From Desulforapulum autotrophicum (GTDB lineage Bacteria > Desulfobacterota > Desulfobacteria > Desulfobacterales > Desulfolunaceae), in assembly GCA_020723285.1 (NCBI GenBank), contig DYJE01000016.1:1-64000 (forward strand): a stretch of 64,000 nt of DNA, read 5' to 3'. The stretch's first letter is position 1. Every line of letters begins with the position of its first letter. Below are positions 25,609-36,033 of the stretch, piece by piece. The notes under the pieces are model-generated. The model worked only from the letters and a program-made list of their open reading frames with translations. It was not told the DNA's origin and made no database searches. The translations under genes were made by a program, and so were the position numbers.

Positions 25609-28155
25609 ATGACTAAAATGAAAAACACAATCACAACTTGGGCAAAAACAACACCCGACGGCCAACCCGGAATAACCGTTCTCGATCATTGCCGGAATGT
25701 GGGATGGGTCGGCCTACTGATGGCGGAATACAAAGCCATACCGTCTCTTGATGATTCCTTGGATCCCCTCGAAGTCGCCGGAATGGTGGCCACCCATGAT
25801 GTTGGAAAAACAAGCAAGGTGTTTTCATGCCAATGCGTGCCTTGGCTTGAACAACAAGGATTATTCGAAAAATCACGAAGCGAACGATGGTCTGTTTCCA
25901 ACCTCTTTCACGGCCAGATCAGCCAATATTCCTTGTATCAGGCACTTCGGGAAGCCGGAATTTCCAAGCCATTCTGTAAAGATCTTCCGCTTATCGCAGG
26001 TTCACACCATGGCCGTATTTACAAAACACCCGACGGAAGGGACATGGACGATTGGGAGCCGTTGCGGAATGATCTGATCAAACAACTCTGGAACGAATTT
26101 GCCGCACCCCGGAATCTTTGTCTATCAAAAAGCTCGCCCTTGTTGCCGGTACTCATGGGCCTTACGACCGTGGCGGACTGGATCGGTTCAGATGCCACCT
26201 TTTTTCCTTCGGACAAAGGTTTATTCAAAGACGAATGTTTAGAAAAAGCCAGGGAAGCCCTTAAAACCATTGGTTTCGAACCTCCGAAAATCACACGGGA
26301 TCTCACATTCAACGATCTGTTTTCATTCGATCCCAACGAGCTACAGCAAAAGGCCGCCCAAACCATCATCGAACCCGGCCTTTACATCATCGAAGCTCCC
26401 ATGGGACTTGGGAAAACGGAAGCAGCCCTTTCGTGCGCTTACCATTTGTTATCCCAGGGAAAGGCCACGGGTCTTTATTTCGCCCTGCCCACTCAGACCA
26501 CAAGCAACCGCATTCACCTTCGCGTTCATGAATTTATCGAGCGTATTTCACCGGATTCACCGGAAACGCAACTGATCCACGGCGCATCATGGCTCCACAG
26601 AAAAACGTATCATCCTGATATAAAAGATGAAGGCGATTATATTGAAAAATATCAAGGTATTTTGTGGTTTGCTTCGTCAAAACGGGCACTGTTATCCCCC
26701 TTTGGCGTAGGGACGGTGGATCAGGTCCTTCTCGGTATCGTTCCTGTAAAACACTGGTTTGTGAGGCGTTTCGCCCTTGCGGGAAAAGTCGTGATCATCG
26801 ACGAAGTTCACAGCTACGACATGTACACCGGAACCTTGATCAAAGCGTTATGCAATGAACTTGTGGCCATCGGCTGCACGGTCATTCTTCTTTCAGCCAC
26901 CCTTCTTCCAAGCCTCAGAAACCGGTTTCTCAACGGCTCCGATGATGTTGAAACCGATGATTACCCCCTGATCACGGGGAAACCATTTCAAAATCCATCG
27001 TGCATCACGCCCGTTCCGGCACGATCCGATTCAAAACCGCCGGTCCGTGTTCTTTTTAAACCTTCGGACAGCATCATGAATGATGCCGTGAACCTTGCCT
27101 TGAAAGGGGCAAGAATCCTTTGGGTCTGCAACACCGTGAATCAGGCCCAGACAGTTTACACGCAGCTTGGGAACCTCGTTCAAGATAAACCTATTGATAT
27201 CGGCCTTCTTCATTCCCGCTTCCCCTTTTTCAAACGTGACCAACTGGAAGAAACATGGCTGGAACGATTTGGGCATGGCGCAACCAACACTAACGGCTGC
27301 ATTCTCGTATCCACCCAGATCGTGGAGCAAAGTGTGGACATCGACGCCGATCTATTGATCAGCGAACTGGCCCCGATGGACATGCTTCTCCAGCGTATCG
27401 GGCGTTTGTGGCGGCATCTTCTCAAAAGACCGCCTTCATCAAGGCCGGTTGATGACGCCCAGATATGGGTAATCGAAGAGCCGTGCGGTTTTCCGTTCTT
27501 TCTGGACGCATCTGTGGAACAGATCAAAAAGGAACTGGGGCCAAAGGGGCATGTCTACTTCCGATACGTACTTTTAAGAACCTTGAAAACATTGAAAGAA
27601 TCGGTTGAATCGATTCAGCTTCCCAACGATATCCGAAGCCTTCTTAATGAAACTTACAAACCCCTCGATGAAGAACCAGAAGCATGGCTGACATTGTATG
27701 AAGAAGCGTATGGCGAAGAAAAAGCCAAAAAACGTGTGGCGGAATACAATTCGAGAATCTGGAACAAAATTGAACTTGAAGATGTGGAAGGCTGTTCAAC
27801 ACGATTAAAGACTCTTGAAACACGATCCCTTGTGTTGATCCAGGAAATGACCATAGACCGAATCGTTCTTTTAAACGGCGAAACCGTCCCCTCGGTTTTC
27901 AGCCGTTTTACCATAAACGATGCCAGGGCCATCCACCGGAACATCGTGAAAGTCCACGATTGGCCTTTTTCCGGCCAGCCCAAAACGTCACCCTTTGAAA
28001 ACTACGTGAAGGAAACCCATCAAGCCGCCCTTATTCTTGAAGATGGATCGCTCCAAATCGACGGTCTGAAAGAAGGCTTCACATACCACTGGCATGAGGA
28101 ACTTGGGGTTTACCTCGGTTCACGAAAAGGAGAAAACGATGAATCTTGCGACTGA
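25609..28155 (+). CDS. cas3: Type I-E CRISPR-associated nuclease-helicase Cas3
   Basis: This 848-residue single-chain Cas3 is recruited by Cascade to degrade the non-target strand. The N-terminal HD nuclease shows His27 (LDHCRN), His63-Asp64 (THDVGKTS) and SHHG. The superfamily 2 helicase follows with motif I MGLGKTEAAL from 265, DEVH at 398-401, STQIVEQSVDIDADLL and motif VI QRIGRLWRH. All catalytic motifs are intact. No strong Shine-Dalgarno precedes ATG 25609; a second ATG lies three codons on. It overlaps cse1 by 17 nt, making it the first cas gene of the operon. Confidence 0.95.
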   Translation: MTKMKNTITTWAKTTPDGQPGITVLDHCRNVGWVGLLMAEYKAIPSLDDSLDPLEVAGMVATHDVGKTSKVFSCQCVPWLEQQGLFEKSRSERWSVSNLFHGQISQYSLYQALREAGISKPFCKDLPLIAGSHHGRIYKTPDGRDMDDWEPLRNDLIKQLWNEFAAPRNLCLSKSSPLLPVLMGLTTVADWIGSDATFFPSDKGLFKDECLEKAREALKTIGFEPPKITRDLTFNDLFSFDPNELQQKAAQTIIEPGLYIIEAPMGLGKTEAALSCAYHLLSQGKATGLYFALPTQTTSNRIHLRVHEFIERISPDSPETQLIHGASWLHRKTYHPDIKDEGDYIEKYQGILWFASSKRALLSPFGVGTVDQVLLGIVPVKHWFVRRFALAGKVVIIDEVHSYDMYTGTLIKALCNELVAIGCTVILLSATLLPSLRNRFLNGSDDVETDDYPLITGKPFQNPSCITPVPARSDSKPPVRVLFKPSDSIMNDAVNLALKGARILWVCNTVNQAQTVYTQLGNLVQDKPIDIGLLHSRFPFFKRDQLEETWLERFGHGATNTNGCILVSTQIVEQSVDIDADLLISELAPMDMLLQRIGRLWRHLLKRPPSSRPVDDAQIWVIEEPCGFPFFLDASVEQIKKELGPKGHVYFRYVLLRTLKTLKESVESIQLPNDIRSLLNETYKPLDEEPEAWLTLYEEAYGEEKAKKRVAEYNSRIWNKIELEDVEGCSTRLKTLETRSLVLIQEMTIDRIVLLNGETVPSVFSRFTINDARAIHRNIVKVHDWPFSGQPKTSPFENYVKETHQAALILEDGSLQIDGLKEGFTYHWHEELGVYLGSRKGENDESCD

Positions 28156-29653
28156 TCCGTGGCTTCCGGTTTTGGACCGGCACGGAGAAAAAACGTTGAT
28201 CAGCCTTACCCGGCTGTTCGACGAGGATCACCTGTGGAAAGACCTTTCCCTTTATCCCCACGAACGGGTCAGCGTGATGCGATTCCTGATCTGTCTTGTT
28301 CAGGCGGCCATCCAGGGCCCGGATGACATAGACGATTTCGAAGACAACGCCGAGACCATCAAAGCAAAAATTTTAGATTACCTGAACGACTGGAAAAGGT
28401 CGTTTCATCTGTTTGATGCAGAAAAGCCGTTCTTACAGATCAGCGGCCTCGAACAGGTGGGCAAAGAGTTGAATGCCGTTACAAAACTCAACTCCACACT
28501 TTCCACCGGAAGCAATCCCACACTGTTTGACCATGGGGGCGGTTCGCCGGAAAAAGAGCCTCCCTTCAGGCCCATGGAAGATCAGGCTATCGCGGTTTCC
28601 CTTCTCACCTTCCTGAACTTTTCCCTTGGCGGTCTGTTTCCCCAGGTGAAGTGGAATGGAAAACAAACCAGCAAATCAGGGGTTAACGACGCCCCGTGTG
28701 CTTCCCAATCCATGCTTCACGCCTTTATCCGACAGGAAACCCTTGTCAAAACCATCTTCGCCAACACCGTCACGAAAGAGGATGTTCTTGCAGCCTACGG
28801 GAAAGACGGTTGGGGAAAACCAGTCTGGGAGTGGCTGCCCCAGGATCTCACTGATGAAAATGCCATTAAAAATGCAACGGAAACCTACCTCGGCAGGCTT
28901 GTTCCGTTAAGCCGGTTGATACGAATTAACGACGACCGGATGACCATGCTGATGGGCGAGGGCTTTAAATACCCGGTGGCTCCGGCTTTTCAACCTGAAC
29001 CCACGGCCACGCAGGTGTTAAAGACAATCAACAACAAGCAAGAACGGGTTCTGTTGAACATCAAGGCCAAATCCCCGTTTCGCGAACTTCATTCCATGAC
29101 AGTCAGACGGAATTCAGGAAACGGAGGCCCTTTGACTTTAAATTCCATCCCGGAAAACGTGGCCTTCGACATCCTTGTTGCGGCTTTGAAACGTGAACAG
29201 GCGTCGGAACTGGATTCGGTGGAATCTGTGTACCACATCCCTGCCACCATGAACTGCAATCATGGCCGTGAGGTTTACGAAAAAGAAATCCAACTCGCTG
29301 AATCCACATCCTTTCGACTTACACGCTCCATGGAACAATACAGGAAGACCCTTGATCCGGCCTGGGAAGAAATGACCAAGAAAAACAGAAACCTCAGACA
29401 AACACTCAACAACAAGGCGTTCGCCCTTTTCTGGACACGAGTGGAAGGAGAACTGCCCTCGTTGTTCAGGTATGTTGAAAGTTTAGGAAAAGAGAGTCAA
29501 ACCGTGGACGAACTCCAGGCAGTCTGGAGAAAAACCGTGGGCCGCATCGCCCGTGAAAGCTACGAGACTCTGTGCGGAAACGGCAATTCAAGGCAGCTTA
29601 AAGCGTTTGTCGCCGGTTTAAATGTTCTGGAAAAAGACACAAAACACGAATAG
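28139..29653 (+). CDS. cse1: Cascade large subunit Cse1 (CasA)
   Basis: The start at 28139 (MNLATDPWLPVLDRHG) is chosen because AAAAGGAGAAAA precedes it and the NLxxDPWLPV beginning is the family standard; a longer upstream frame lies inside cas3. The 504-residue protein recognises the PAM and recruits Cas3 in type I-E Cascade. It includes the usual HDGGGSPEKEPPFRPM-type loop region and a helical C-terminal bundle. It overlaps cas3 by 17 nt and is followed after 9 nt by cse2. Confidence 0.92.
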   Translation: MNLATDPWLPVLDRHGEKTLISLTRLFDEDHLWKDLSLYPHERVSVMRFLICLVQAAIQGPDDIDDFEDNAETIKAKILDYLNDWKRSFHLFDAEKPFLQISGLEQVGKELNAVTKLNSTLSTGSNPTLFDHGGGSPEKEPPFRPMEDQAIAVSLLTFLNFSLGGLFPQVKWNGKQTSKSGVNDAPCASQSMLHAFIRQETLVKTIFANTVTKEDVLAAYGKDGWGKPVWEWLPQDLTDENAIKNATETYLGRLVPLSRLIRINDDRMTMLMGEGFKYPVAPAFQPEPTATQVLKTINNKQERVLLNIKAKSPFRELHSMTVRRNSGNGGPLTLNSIPENVAFDILVAALKREQASELDSVESVYHIPATMNCNHGREVYEKEIQLAESTSFRLTRSMEQYRKTLDPAWEEMTKKNRNLRQTLNNKAFALFWTRVEGELPSLFRYVESLGKESQTVDELQAVWRKTVGRIARESYETLCGNGNSRQLKAFVAGLNVLEKDTKHE

Positions 29654-29662
29654 GGAGGAACC

Positions 29663-30181
29663 ATGAATGACTTGATGGAATTCTTGAAACAACTAAAAAA
29701 AGAAGACAACCGGGGTATTATGGCGATCCTCAGAAGAGGCTTGATACCCGGCCAGAACCAGCGGACCTGGCCACTTCTGGCCCGCTTCAACGGAATTGGA
29801 GACAGCTACAGGGAAAGGGTCGTTCAAACCATCGCCGGTCTTTTCGCCCTACATCCTGTTAACCGCGAGGCTGGTAATTTCGGAAAAACATGCCAGGCTC
29901 TCATGAATGACGATGAACGAGCGAAACTCGCAAACGGCGAGGAAGGGCCGTTGTCCCGTCGTTTTCATCATCTACTGGCTGCGGATGGGGAAGAAATCCT
30001 TGACCGGGTTGTTCGGTTCGTCATGCGGATCAAAAGCCATGAGACCGTGATTCCTGTTGATTACAAAAAACTCCGGGATGATCTGTTGAACTGGCAGACC
30101 CACAAGAAAGACAAGGTCCGCACCGAATGGGCCAAAGGTTTCTGGAACGTTCAAACGGATGATAAGGAGAGCGACGCATGA
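29663..30181 (+). CDS. cse2: Cascade small subunit Cse2 (CasB)
   Basis: This all-helical 172-residue protein matches type I-E Cse2 in length and in the motifs GIMAILRRG near the N-terminus, SRRFHHLLAADG and DYKKLRDDLLNW at the C-terminus. Two copies normally line the belly of Cascade and stabilise crRNA and R-loop. GGGAGGAACC precedes the ATG. Its stop overlaps the start of cas6e by 4 nt (ATGA). Confidence 0.9.
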   Translation: MNDLMEFLKQLKKEDNRGIMAILRRGLIPGQNQRTWPLLARFNGIGDSYRERVVQTIAGLFALHPVNREAGNFGKTCQALMNDDERAKLANGEEGPLSRRFHHLLAADGEEILDRVVRFVMRIKSHETVIPVDYKKLRDDLLNWQTHKKDKVRTEWAKGFWNVQTDDKESDA

Positions 30182-30828
30182 GCTGGCTTGCATCCATGAA
30201 ACTCGACTATGAAACCGTGGCCCGAGAACGGCTGACAGACAGCTACCGATGGCACAAGGCGGCATGGAAAGCCTTTCCCGGAATGGAAAATGAAACTGCG
30301 GACAACCATAACAAGCGAACACCCTTTCTTTCACGGCTTACTCCATCATACCACGACGTGGAACTCTTGATTCTGTCACAGATAAAACCGGAACGCCCGG
30401 TCTGGTGTCCTGAAACACGCTTTCGTCTGACAGAGATTAATCCCGGCTTTCTGTCACACAACCATTACCTGTTCGATTTGTACGCCAACCCCACCCGTAA
30501 AGTGAAGAAAATGAACCCGGACGGAAGCTTTACAAAACACGGAAACCGGCTGGCCATCCTTGATCCGGTGAAACAACTGGAATGGCTGGAAAGAAAAGCG
30601 ATGGAAAACGGCTTTGCAATAAGCGAACGGCTCAAACCTGAAATCATTTCCGGAGACTCCCATTCCTTTCACAAAGAAGGGAAAAGAGGGCTTCATATCG
30701 GCGTCCGATTCAAAGGGCTTCTGGACGTCCGGGATCGCGAGCGTTTCACCGAAGCGTTTTACCGGGGAATCGGCAGCGCCAAAGGATTCGGATTCGGCAT
30801 GATGATCATCAAACCCATAACCATTTGA
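30178..30828 (+). CDS. cas6e: crRNA-processing endoribonuclease Cas6e (CasE)
   Basis: This 216-residue repeat-specific RNase cuts the pre-crRNA at the base of the repeat hairpin, leaving the 8-nt handle AUGAACCG. His26 in SYRWHKAAW aligns with the catalytic His of the Thermus Cse3, and the C-terminal glycine-rich loop GIGSAKGFGFGMM is present. It follows cse2 directly (4-nt overlap) and precedes cas7e, unlike the E. coli order where it comes after cas5e. Confidence 0.9.
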   Translation: MSWLASMKLDYETVARERLTDSYRWHKAAWKAFPGMENETADNHNKRTPFLSRLTPSYHDVELLILSQIKPERPVWCPETRFRLTEINPGFLSHNHYLFDLYANPTRKVKKMNPDGSFTKHGNRLAILDPVKQLEWLERKAMENGFAISERLKPEIISGDSHSFHKEGKRGLHIGVRFKGLLDVRDRERFTEAFYRGIGSAKGFGFGMMIIKPITI

Positions 30829-30853
30829 TATAAAATACAAAGGAGCTATAACC

Positions 30854-31909
30854 ATGAAACATCTTGAACTGCACATTCTTCAAACCGTTCCGGTATCCTG
30901 TTTGAACAGAGACGATATGAATTCACCTAAAACAGCAATTTTCGGGGGCGTTCAGCGGGCCAGGGTTTCAAGCCAATCCTGGAAACGAGCCATCAGGGAA
31001 TGTGCCAAAGAACAAAGCCCTCTTTTTTCCGGCCAACGTTCACGACTGATCGTCGATCCGCTGAAAGATGCCCTGATGAATCTTGGAATGAATGAAGACG
31101 ATGCTATGACCGGCGCAAAAAGCATCGCCGACGCTCTTGCGAAGCTTGACACCGACGCCGAAAAGAAAAAAGGTGTCCGCCAGGTTAAAACCCTTTATTT
31201 CACAAGCCCCGGAGAAATCCAGGCACTGGCTGAAGCCTACCAGAAAGAAAACGACGGGAAAAAGGCGCTCAAGGCTGTCTCGGCAGACATTCTGAAAGAC
31301 GCCGCCGACATTTCCATTTTCGGTCGCATGGTGGCCAGTGACCATTCCCTCACCCTGGAAGGGGCCTCCATGTTCAGCCACGCCCTTTCAACCCACAAGG
31401 TCGATAACGAAATTGATTTCTTTTCAGCGGTGGACGAACTTCAAAGTTCCGATGAATCCGGCGCGGGAATGACCGGAACCCTGGAATTCAACTCGGCCAC
31501 CTATTACCGTTTTGCCGCCTTAAACCTTGATCTGTTGTTCGGCGATAGCCATCTGGCCGCCCTCTCTGCTGACGAAAAGAAAGACGTTCTTACCGCCTTC
31601 ATCCGTTCCGTTCTCGAAGCTGTCCCCAACGCAAGGAAAAACTCCATGAACGGATTCACCCGGCCCAGTTACGTGGTGGGGGTTGTCAGAACCAAGGGGC
31701 ATCCCGTCCAACTGGTCAACGCTTTTGAAAAACCTGTGCGTGCATGGAACGGAAAAAGCATTATGGAACAATCCATCGAAGCCCTTGACAAAGAAGCGGA
31801 GAACCTCAACACCACATGGAAGTTGGCCACAGATGAAACCTGCCGTGTGAAAATCCCTGAAACAAACGTTGACGACTTTATCAAGGAGCTTATCAGCCAT
31901 GCCATCTGA
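30854..31909 (+). CDS. cas7e: Cascade backbone subunit Cas7e (CasC/Cse4)
   Basis: This 351-residue RAMP protein polymerises along the crRNA spacer in Cascade. Typical features are the N-terminal LELHILQTVPVSCLNRDDMN with GGVQRARVSSQSWKRA (the RNA-binding start of the family), FGRMVASD and FTRPSYVVGVVRTKG. AAAGGAGC lies before ATG 30854. It overlaps cas5e by 11 nt. Confidence 0.93.
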   Translation: MKHLELHILQTVPVSCLNRDDMNSPKTAIFGGVQRARVSSQSWKRAIRECAKEQSPLFSGQRSRLIVDPLKDALMNLGMNEDDAMTGAKSIADALAKLDTDAEKKKGVRQVKTLYFTSPGEIQALAEAYQKENDGKKALKAVSADILKDAADISIFGRMVASDHSLTLEGASMFSHALSTHKVDNEIDFFSAVDELQSSDESGAGMTGTLEFNSATYYRFAALNLDLLFGDSHLAALSADEKKDVLTAFIRSVLEAVPNARKNSMNGFTRPSYVVGVVRTKGHPVQLVNAFEKPVRAWNGKSIMEQSIEALDKEAENLNTTWKLATDETCRVKIPETNVDDFIKELISHAI

Positions 31910-32591
31910 CACCTGCTTTCTTGTCCTTCACCTGTCCGGCCCCTTGCAGTCCTGGGGCTTTGACAGCCGTTACACACAGCGCAACACCGGCCTTTTTCCC
32001 ACGAAAAGCGCCATTGCCGGAATGATCTGCGCCGCTTTGGGCTATTCACGTGGCAGCCAGGATGAAAAAGAATTTCTCGATCACATGCGAACCTGCACCT
32101 TGACAACCCTTTCATGGGTCAAATATGCCGGGAGTGAAGAAAAACGCTGGAAGATTCCGACACGGCGGATCGAAGATTTCCATACGGTTCTTGGGACAAA
32201 GAGCGCTGACGGGAAAAATAAGAAAGACGCAGTTCTGACCCAGAGGCAATACCTTTGCGACGCCGAGTTCCTGGCCTTGCTTGAAGGCCCTCGTGAACTT
32301 GTAACGTCCATCGGGGAAGCCCTGAAAGATCCTGTCTGGGGTTTGTGGCTTGGAAGGAAGTCCTGCATCCCGTCAAAGCCTGTGTTCGGGGGTATCTACG
32401 ATACGTTGAACCAGATCGAAGAAGCTTGTCTTCATGGGTTGTCATGCGATACCTTTACCCAGGTGCAAGAAGTTGAAACGTTCGACCAAGGCAAAGATTC
32501 CATCCCGGATATCGCCGTTTCTTTCGATACTCTGAAACGAAGCTATGTGTCGCGGCGCGTCAGATATCATAAAGGCGAAGCACAAGACTGA
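31899..32591 (+). CDS. cas5e: Cascade subunit Cas5e (CasD)
   Basis: The start at 31899 (MPSDTCFLVLHLSGPLQSWG) is chosen because AAGGAGCT lies 8 nt upstream and the LxLxGPLQSWG beginning is diagnostic. The 230-residue RAMP protein caps the 5' handle of the crRNA. The SRYTQRNTGLFPTKSAIAGMICAALG region and GGIYDTLNQ are typical. It is the last interference gene; 43 nt later begins a cassette of non-cas genes instead of cas1. Confidence 0.92.
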   Translation: MPSDTCFLVLHLSGPLQSWGFDSRYTQRNTGLFPTKSAIAGMICAALGYSRGSQDEKEFLDHMRTCTLTTLSWVKYAGSEEKRWKIPTRRIEDFHTVLGTKSADGKNKKDAVLTQRQYLCDAEFLALLEGPRELVTSIGEALKDPVWGLWLGRKSCIPSKPVFGGIYDTLNQIEEACLHGLSCDTFTQVQEVETFDQGKDSIPDIAVSFDTLKRSYVSRRVRYHKGEAQD

Positions 32592-32634
32592 TTTTTTAAC
32601 CCTTTAAGATTTTTTTCATAATTTTGGAATAGCC

Positions 32635-33477
32635 ATGGACTCAAAACTCGTTGTTTTCGGAAACAAAAAAATCAGGCGGACATTATACCAAGATGTGTGG
32701 TGGTTTTCGGTGGTTGATGTGGTTGGAGCACTTACAGACAGCGTAGATCCCCGTGATTACTGGTTCAAAATGAAAAAACGGGTCAAAGCGGAGGACGGAT
32801 TTGAACCGTCGACAGTTTGTCGACAGTTCAAACTTCCCGCCCCGGACGGCAAGATGCGGCTGACCGACTGTGCCAACACCGAAGGTCTTTTCCGAATCAT
32901 CCAGTCCATCCCCTCGCCCAAGGCCGAGCCGTTCAAACGGTGGCTGGCCAAGGTGGGGTATGAGCGGGTTCAGGAGATTGAAGATCCGGAACTGGCGACG
33001 GAGAGAACCAAGGCCATTTACCGGGCCAAAGGGTATTCCGAGGCATGGATTGAAAAACGGATGCGGGGCATTGCGGTTCGGGCGGAACTCACCGATGAGT
33101 GGAAAAACCGGGGCGTGGGTGGCGAGCGGGAATATGCCATTCTGACGTCGGAGATTTCCAAGGCCGCATTTGGGCTGACGCCGTCGGAGTATAAGGACGT
33201 AAAGGGCTTGGAACGGGAAAACCTTCGGGATCATATGACCGATCTTGAGTTGATTTTCTCCATGCTGGGCGAAGCGGCCACCACGGAAATCGCCCGAAAA
33301 CAGGATGCAAAGGGGTTTGGTGAAAACAAGACAGCGGCGAAAAAAGGCGGACGGATCGCGGGGGAAGCCCGTGAAAAACTGGAATCCGAAACCGGCGTCA
33401 ACGTCGTGTCACCTGAAAACTACCTGACGGAGCCGGAAGAAAGAAAGCGGCTCGCAAAAAGCGGAAAGAAATATTAA
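32635..33477 (+). CDS. Bro-N domain protein (DinD/antirepressor-like)
   Basis: This 280-residue protein begins with a Bro-N DNA-binding-type domain (about 5-110: KIRRTLYQDVWWFSVVDVVG, DYWFKMKKR, LTDCANTEGLFRIIQSIP). The C-terminal half (YAILTSEISKAAFGL, RDHMTDLELIFSMLGEAATT, KKGGRIAGEAREKLE) resembles the tail of DNA-damage-inducible DinD and chromosomal antirepressor-like proteins. Such genes occur as passengers in restriction-modification and phage loci. It is not a known cas gene, yet lies in the same direction inside the cas operon, 43 nt after cas5e and 12 nt before the DUF1016 gene. Its function here is unknown. Confidence 0.75.
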   Translation: MDSKLVVFGNKKIRRTLYQDVWWFSVVDVVGALTDSVDPRDYWFKMKKRVKAEDGFEPSTVCRQFKLPAPDGKMRLTDCANTEGLFRIIQSIPSPKAEPFKRWLAKVGYERVQEIEDPELATERTKAIYRAKGYSEAWIEKRMRGIAVRAELTDEWKNRGVGGEREYAILTSEISKAAFGLTPSEYKDVKGLERENLRDHMTDLELIFSMLGEAATTEIARKQDAKGFGENKTAAKKGGRIAGEAREKLESETGVNVVSPENYLTEPEERKRLAKSGKKY

Positions 33478-33489
33478 CGGAGCATGATC

Positions 33490-34221
33490 ATGACAGACAT
33501 CATCCATGAACCTTCGAACCGGGTTTACGGCCAGATCCGCGAGATCCTCGTCAAGGCCAGATCGCGCGTCCTCCAGTCGGTGAACCATGAAATGGTGTGC
33601 TGCTTCTGGGAAATCGGGCGGGTGCTGGTTGAAGAAGAACAACAGGGAAAAGAGCGGGCGGATTATGGCCGAAAGATTGTTTCGGAACTTTCCACCCGAT
33701 TAACCCAGGAATTCGGAAAAGGATTCGATCCATCAAATCTTTGGAATATGCGTCTTTTTTATCTGGCCTACCCAAAACTCGACGCACTGCGTCGAGAATT
33801 AACCTGGACCCATTACCGCATCCTTCTTCGCGTGGATAAACCGGATGCCCGGGCATTCTATGAGATGGAAGCTGTGAATGCGAGATGGTCCACCCGTGAA
33901 CTGGAACGGCAGATCGCGTCTCTTTTGTTCGACAGACTGGCTCTCTCACGGGACAAGGAGGGCGTCCTTGGTCTGTCCCGGAACGGCCACGAGGTCCATG
34001 AACCCGAAGATCTGATCAAAGATCCGTATGTCCTTGAGTTTGTTGGACTCAGGCAGGATGAACGGTTTCTTGAAAAAGACCTGGAACAGGCGTTGATCGA
34101 CAAACTCAAGGATTTTCTTCTGGAGCTGGGCAAGGGGTTCGCGTTCATGGCAAGACAGCAGAGAATCTCTCTGGATGGAAAACATTTTTACATCGAGCAA
34201 CGGAGCCCAGCCCATGTTTAA
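33490..34221 (+). pseudogene. Truncated DUF1016 (YhcG-like) PD-(D/E)XK nuclease
   Basis: ATG 33490 is preferred, with GGAG 7 nt upstream; an ATG two codons earlier is too close to it. The 243-residue frame has the complete DUF1016 N-terminal helical domain (YGQIREILVKARSRVLQ, CCFWEIGRVLVEEEQ, WTHYRILLRVDKPDARAFYE). Then it enters the C-terminal nuclease domain (YVLEFVGLRQDERFLEKDLE, FAFMARQQRISLDGKHFYIE) and stops at once. Full-length relatives (about 340-370 residues) continue with the DLLFYHR and DLKxG segments holding the catalytic Asp/Glu-x-Lys; those are absent. The protein may still be made but cannot be a nuclease of this type. The break coincides with the start of the next gene. Confidence 0.75.
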
Positions 34222-34662
34222 CATCCTATGGGATTTATTACAGGAATCCAGCATTTCAAGCCATTCGAAAGCTCTTGGATCTCATCAGAATAAAATCAAA
34301 CATCAGCAAACGGTCCTTTCAAGCCATTCCAACAGGATCGACAATCAAGACGACAAAATCGATGTTCTGGAAGACCGATTGACCGATCTTGAAATGAAAG
34401 TGGCGCGGTTTCAAAAATTAACGGAGATACTGATGGAATTCATTGGAGAACGTCTTGAACTGGATGAGGATGATGTTTCCGAGTTTATGGAGGACGTTAC
34501 AGATATTTTCAAATCCGAGGCTAAAACATCGGGTGACTATGTCAAATGCTTGTTCTGCCACAAACAGACATTACGTTTTCTGAAAGATTGCATACACTGC
34601 CATGAAATCAACATTCGTTTCAAAGATCCGGTTGACAGATTTTTGAAAACAGGAAAATTTCC

Positions 34663-34666
<4 letters not shown>
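34214..34666 (+). CDS. Coiled-coil/zinc-ribbon protein overlapping cas1
   Basis: ATG 34214 (MFNILWDLLQ) is chosen because GGAG lies 8 nt upstream. The 150-residue product has a short amphipathic N-terminus, a long coiled coil (about 20-75), an acidic helix (ERLELDEDDVSEFMED) and a four-Cys zinc ribbon: C112-x2-C115 and C126-x2-C129 (CLFC, CIHC). The layout resembles a widespread unnamed bacterial family with the same beginning and end. It overlaps the truncated DUF1016 gene by 8 nt and cas1 by 4 nt (ATGA), so translation of cas1 is probably coupled to it. A role in adaptation, such as bridging or regulating Cas1-Cas2, is a hypothesis only. Confidence 0.7.
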
Positions 34667-35941
<1,275 letters not shown>

Positions 35942-36033
35942 CAACTTGGATGATAATGATAAAAAATTTCAAAAAAATCGGTAAAAAAAACATCATTAAA
36001 AAAATAATTTGAAAACAAAGACTTCCAGGAAGT
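35942..36033 (+). promoter_or_regulatory. CRISPR leader
   Basis: This 92-nt AT-rich segment joins cas2 to the first repeat. Repeats read in the crRNA sense on the plus strand (handle ATGAACCG at their 3' ends), so transcription and spacer acquisition start here. A 13-nt palindrome ACTTCC-A-GGAAGT (36021-36033) abuts the first repeat. I find no exact IHF consensus, which E. coli leaders need. Confidence 0.75.
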
